Positions 62,202 through 64,000 of a stretch of 64,000 nucleotides of DNA are shown here, piece after piece. The notes beneath the pieces are model-generated. The model made no database searches, was not told the origin of the DNA, and was given only the letters and a program-made list of their open reading frames with translations. This stretch comes from Pusillimonas noertemannii (GTDB taxonomy: Bacteria > Pseudomonadota > Gammaproteobacteria > Burkholderiales > Burkholderiaceae_B), in contig NZ_QEKO01000004.1 of assembly GCF_003096595.1 (NCBI RefSeq), forward strand, positions 62,001 through 126,000. Reading direction: 5' to 3'. A program made the position numbers and the translations under genes. The number at the start of each line of letters is the position of its first letter. Positions within the stretch are counted from its first letter, which is position 1.

Positions 62202-63008
62202 ATGAGCAGTACGGACACATCCAGGTATTCGGTACCCGGCCTCGAAAGAGGCCTGCGGATACTGACTGAATTCACACGGGAAACCCCCGTGCTCGCCGCG
62301 CCCGAACTGGCCCGTCGGCTCGATGTGCCCCGCACCACCGTGTTCCGCCTGCTCGTCACCCTCGAGTCGCTGGGCTTCGTCGAAAAATCCAGCAACGGGC
62401 GCGAGTACCAGCTGGGCACGGCGGTGCTGAAGCTGGGTTTCGAATACCTGGCCTCGCTGGCGCTGACCGAGCTCGGACGCCCCATACTCGAGCAGTTGCG
62501 CGATGAACTCAATTATTCGGCCAACCTCGTCATACGCGACGGCCGAGACGTCGTGTACGTGCAAAAGGCGGCAGCCGGCTCCATATTTACCAGTTCGGTG
62601 CACATCGGCACGCGGCTTCCGGCCCATGCCACGGTGCTCGGCAGAGTCCTGCTCAGCCATCATGGCCTGCACGCCCTGCGCGCCCTGTATCCCGAAGAGC
62701 AGCTTAGGCCCTACGGGCGCCACACGCCGGCTTCCGCCGAAGCCCTGTACCAACTGCTGAAGGCCGACAAAGAGCGCGGCTATGTCATTGCCGACGGCTT
62801 TTTCGAGTCGAATATCTCTACTATTGCCGCGCCGGTATTCAAGCAAGGCGGCGAAGTGGCCGCCGCCCTGGGCGTTACCGTGCCCGAAAGCAAGATACCC
62901 GAATCGCAACGCCAGACGCTCATCGATAAAGTGGTGGCCGCGGCGGCCCAGCTGTCAGCGTGCCTGGATTACCGCGCACCGGCCTCAGCCGCCCGCCACG
63001 CGGGATAA
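62202..63008 (+). CDS. IclR family transcriptional regulator (paralog B)
   Basis: A 268-aa regulator, starting MSSTDTSRYSVPGLERGLRIL after a GGGGA site; an ATG at 62169 is possible. The winged helix-turn-helix is APELARRLDVPRTTVFRLLVTLESLGFVEKSSNGREYQLG, and the effector domain contains LNYSANLVIRDGRDVVYVQKAAAG and LPAHATVLGRVLLS. It is strongly similar along its length to the IclR at 54003-54836 in the opposite operon. Its 3' end overlaps the convergent third IclR gene by 24 nt. It probably acts on the shared control region. Confidence 0.93.
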   Translation: MSSTDTSRYSVPGLERGLRILTEFTRETPVLAAPELARRLDVPRTTVFRLLVTLESLGFVEKSSNGREYQLGTAVLKLGFEYLASLALTELGRPILEQLRDELNYSANLVIRDGRDVVYVQKAAAGSIFTSSVHIGTRLPAHATVLGRVLLSHHGLHALRALYPEEQLRPYGRHTPASAEALYQLLKADKERGYVIADGFFESNISTIAAPVFKQGGEVAAALGVTVPESKIPESQRQTLIDKVVAAAAQLSACLDYRAPASAARHAG

Positions 63009-63770
63009 ATCCCTGGCCGCCTGCACCACTTCGCTCTGCATGCGTTCTTTCAGGCCCGGGTCGGCATCGAACAGCTGCTGCGGCGCCACCACGCTAAGCG
63101 CGGCCACCGGCCTGCCGCCGCTGCCCTTGACCACGGCCGCGCACGCATTGATGCCGGCTTCGTAGCCCGAGAAACTCCAGGCGTGGCCCTTGCGGCCGTC
63201 TTCTTCAAGCTGTCGGGCCAATTCGGCCGGATCGATGCCGGAGGCTTGCTTGGTGGAATCGGCCGCGTCGTCACGCCAGGCCGCCCAAAGGCGCTGGAAT
63301 TCGGCTTCGCCAAGCTGGGCCAGCATGACCCGGCCCGGGGCGGTAAGGAAGGCCGGAACCCGGCTGCCCACGCGAATATGGCTGACCAGGCCGCCCTCGG
63401 GCATTTCGCGCTGGACGTAAACAACGTGATAGCCCTCGAGCACGACCATATAGGCCGACACACCCAGATCGCGGGAAAGTTGCTCGACCGAACGACGCCC
63501 CGCGCTGATGAGATCAATTGAGCCGAGCGCCGAAGCGGCCATGGTAAGAAACGCCATACCCACCCGATGGCCACCCTGGGGCAGACGTTCGATCAGGCCT
63601 TCGTGCTCGAGCGTGGCCAGCAGGCGCATGACCGTGACGCGGTTGACATCGATCAAGCGCCCTACTTCGCTCAGATTGCCTGTATTGCCGCCTTCGGCGA
63701 TGTAACGCAGCAAGCGCATGCCGCGCATCACCGGCGTGACCAGGCCTTTTGCAGCATCTTGTTCCAACAT
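62985..63770 (-). CDS. IclR family transcriptional regulator (third, divergent type)
   Basis: A 261-aa IclR-type regulator. The start MLEQDAAKGLVTPVMRGMRLL follows a consensus AAGGAGG; an upstream ATG at 63815 lacks a good site. The helix-turn-helix is GNLSEVGRLIDVNRVTVMRLLATLEHEGLIERLP, and the effector domain has LGVSAYMVVLEGYHVVYVQREMPEG and VPAFLTAPGRVML. It is much less like the other two IclR proteins than they are like each other. It more likely regulates the gene system that continues past the right edge. Its 3' end overlaps the convergent IclR by 24 nt. Confidence 0.92.
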   Translation of the reverse strand: MLEQDAAKGLVTPVMRGMRLLRYIAEGGNTGNLSEVGRLIDVNRVTVMRLLATLEHEGLIERLPQGGHRVGMAFLTMAASALGSIDLISAGRRSVEQLSRDLGVSAYMVVLEGYHVVYVQREMPEGGLVSHIRVGSRVPAFLTAPGRVMLAQLGEAEFQRLWAAWRDDAADSTKQASGIDPAELARQLEEDGRKGHAWSFSGYEAGINACAAVVKGSGGRPVAALSVVAPQQLFDADPGLKERMQSEVVQAARDLSRVAGG

Positions 63771-63883
63771 GGGGGTGCCTCCTTCGCGGCCGGTCGCTCG
63801 ACGTTCTTCGTTCATTGGCTATGCCTGGCTTGCACACCGCGGTTTCCCGCAAGCGGCAGCGATTGGCCAGGCAGAGTGCGGCT

Positions 63884-63910
63884 GATGCCGTGCCGATTCG
63901 GCATCGGCAC
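63884..63910. terminator. Alternative hairpins downstream of the right-edge gene
   Basis: Two mutually exclusive perfect 7-bp stems share sequence: GATGCCG/CGGCATC (63884-63905) and GTGCCGA/TCGGCAC (63890-63910). They lie 19 nt after the stop of the partial gene (read leftward) and before the third IclR gene. There is no T run, so termination is uncertain. Confidence 0.35.
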
Positions 63911-63928
63911 GTCGCCCGTCTGTCCATG

Positions 63929-64000
63929 TTATTTGATGGACGCCGTCCAGGCGTTGTAATCGTAAACCCAATCGGCGTTTCCGCCCTCTTTAAGCCAGGT
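63929..64000 (-). CDS. C-terminal end of a CDS continuing past the right edge
   Basis: The last 23 residues of a leftward reading frame, ending ADWVYDYNAWTASIK with a TAA stop at 63929-63931. The Trp/Tyr-rich ending would fit a periplasmic solute-binding protein, but 23 residues do not allow a family call. It lies upstream of the third IclR gene in the same direction. Confidence 0.55.
   Translation of the reverse strand, partial: TWLKEGGNADWVYDYNAWTASIK

Overview
The window is a GC-rich bacterial chromosome segment, almost certainly from a beta-proteobacterium of the order Burkholderiales, most like the family Alcaligenaceae (Bordetella/Achromobacter/Pusillimonas relatives). This rests on the gene order rpsB-tsf-pyrH-frr-uppS-cdsA-dxr-rseP-bamA-skp-lpxD-fabZ-lpxA-lpxB-rnhB, the divergent ppsA/ppsR pair, the ratA-rnfH/smpB arrangement, a Bordetella-type trimeric porin and many periplasmic-binding-protein transporters. 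No rRNA, tRNA, CRISPR array, transposase, integrase or phage gene was seen.

Layout. 1-4539: housekeeping genes (a 3-hydroxyisobutyryl-CoA hydrolase-like enzyme cut by the left edge, rnfH, ratA, smpB, ogt, type II NADH dehydrogenase). 4685-11167: accessory uptake and catabolic locus with a divergent THI5-like binding protein, a RutR-like TetR regulator flanked by two matching palindromes, and an operon of ABC permease, NAD-dependent epimerase-like protein, GNAT protein, DapA-family lyase and ABC ATPase. 11213-16058: sdaA, then ppsA and ppsR, divergent around a long dyad. 16112-25793: a visibly less GC-rich catabolic block (TetR, two FAD monooxygenases, TAXI-TRAP transporter, aldehyde and alcohol dehydrogenases, isochorismatase-type hydrolase) lying between ppsR and the core block; it looks acquired. 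25821-41558: one long leftward core block for RNA modification, lipid A, outer-membrane assembly, isoprenoid, phospholipid and cell-wall lipid synthesis, and translation. 41882-47707: map, glnD, dsbB and a highly expressed porin.

48202-63008 is the most interesting region: two divergent operons sharing one control region (about 59796-60116). The leftward operon has twelve genes: ABC ATPase, binding protein, permease, SDR, cupin, alpha/beta hydrolase, IclR, atypical SDR, ThDP enzyme, aspartate-dehydrogenase-like protein, aldehyde dehydrogenase and VOC extradiol-type dioxygenase. The rightward operon has two small unknown proteins, a Rieske oxygenase, a RidA-family protein and a second IclR paralogous to the first. 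Together they could import, ring-oxidise, cleave and deaminate a nitrogen-containing aromatic or heteroaromatic compound, but the substrate cannot be named from sequence. A third IclR gene and the end of another CDS close the window.
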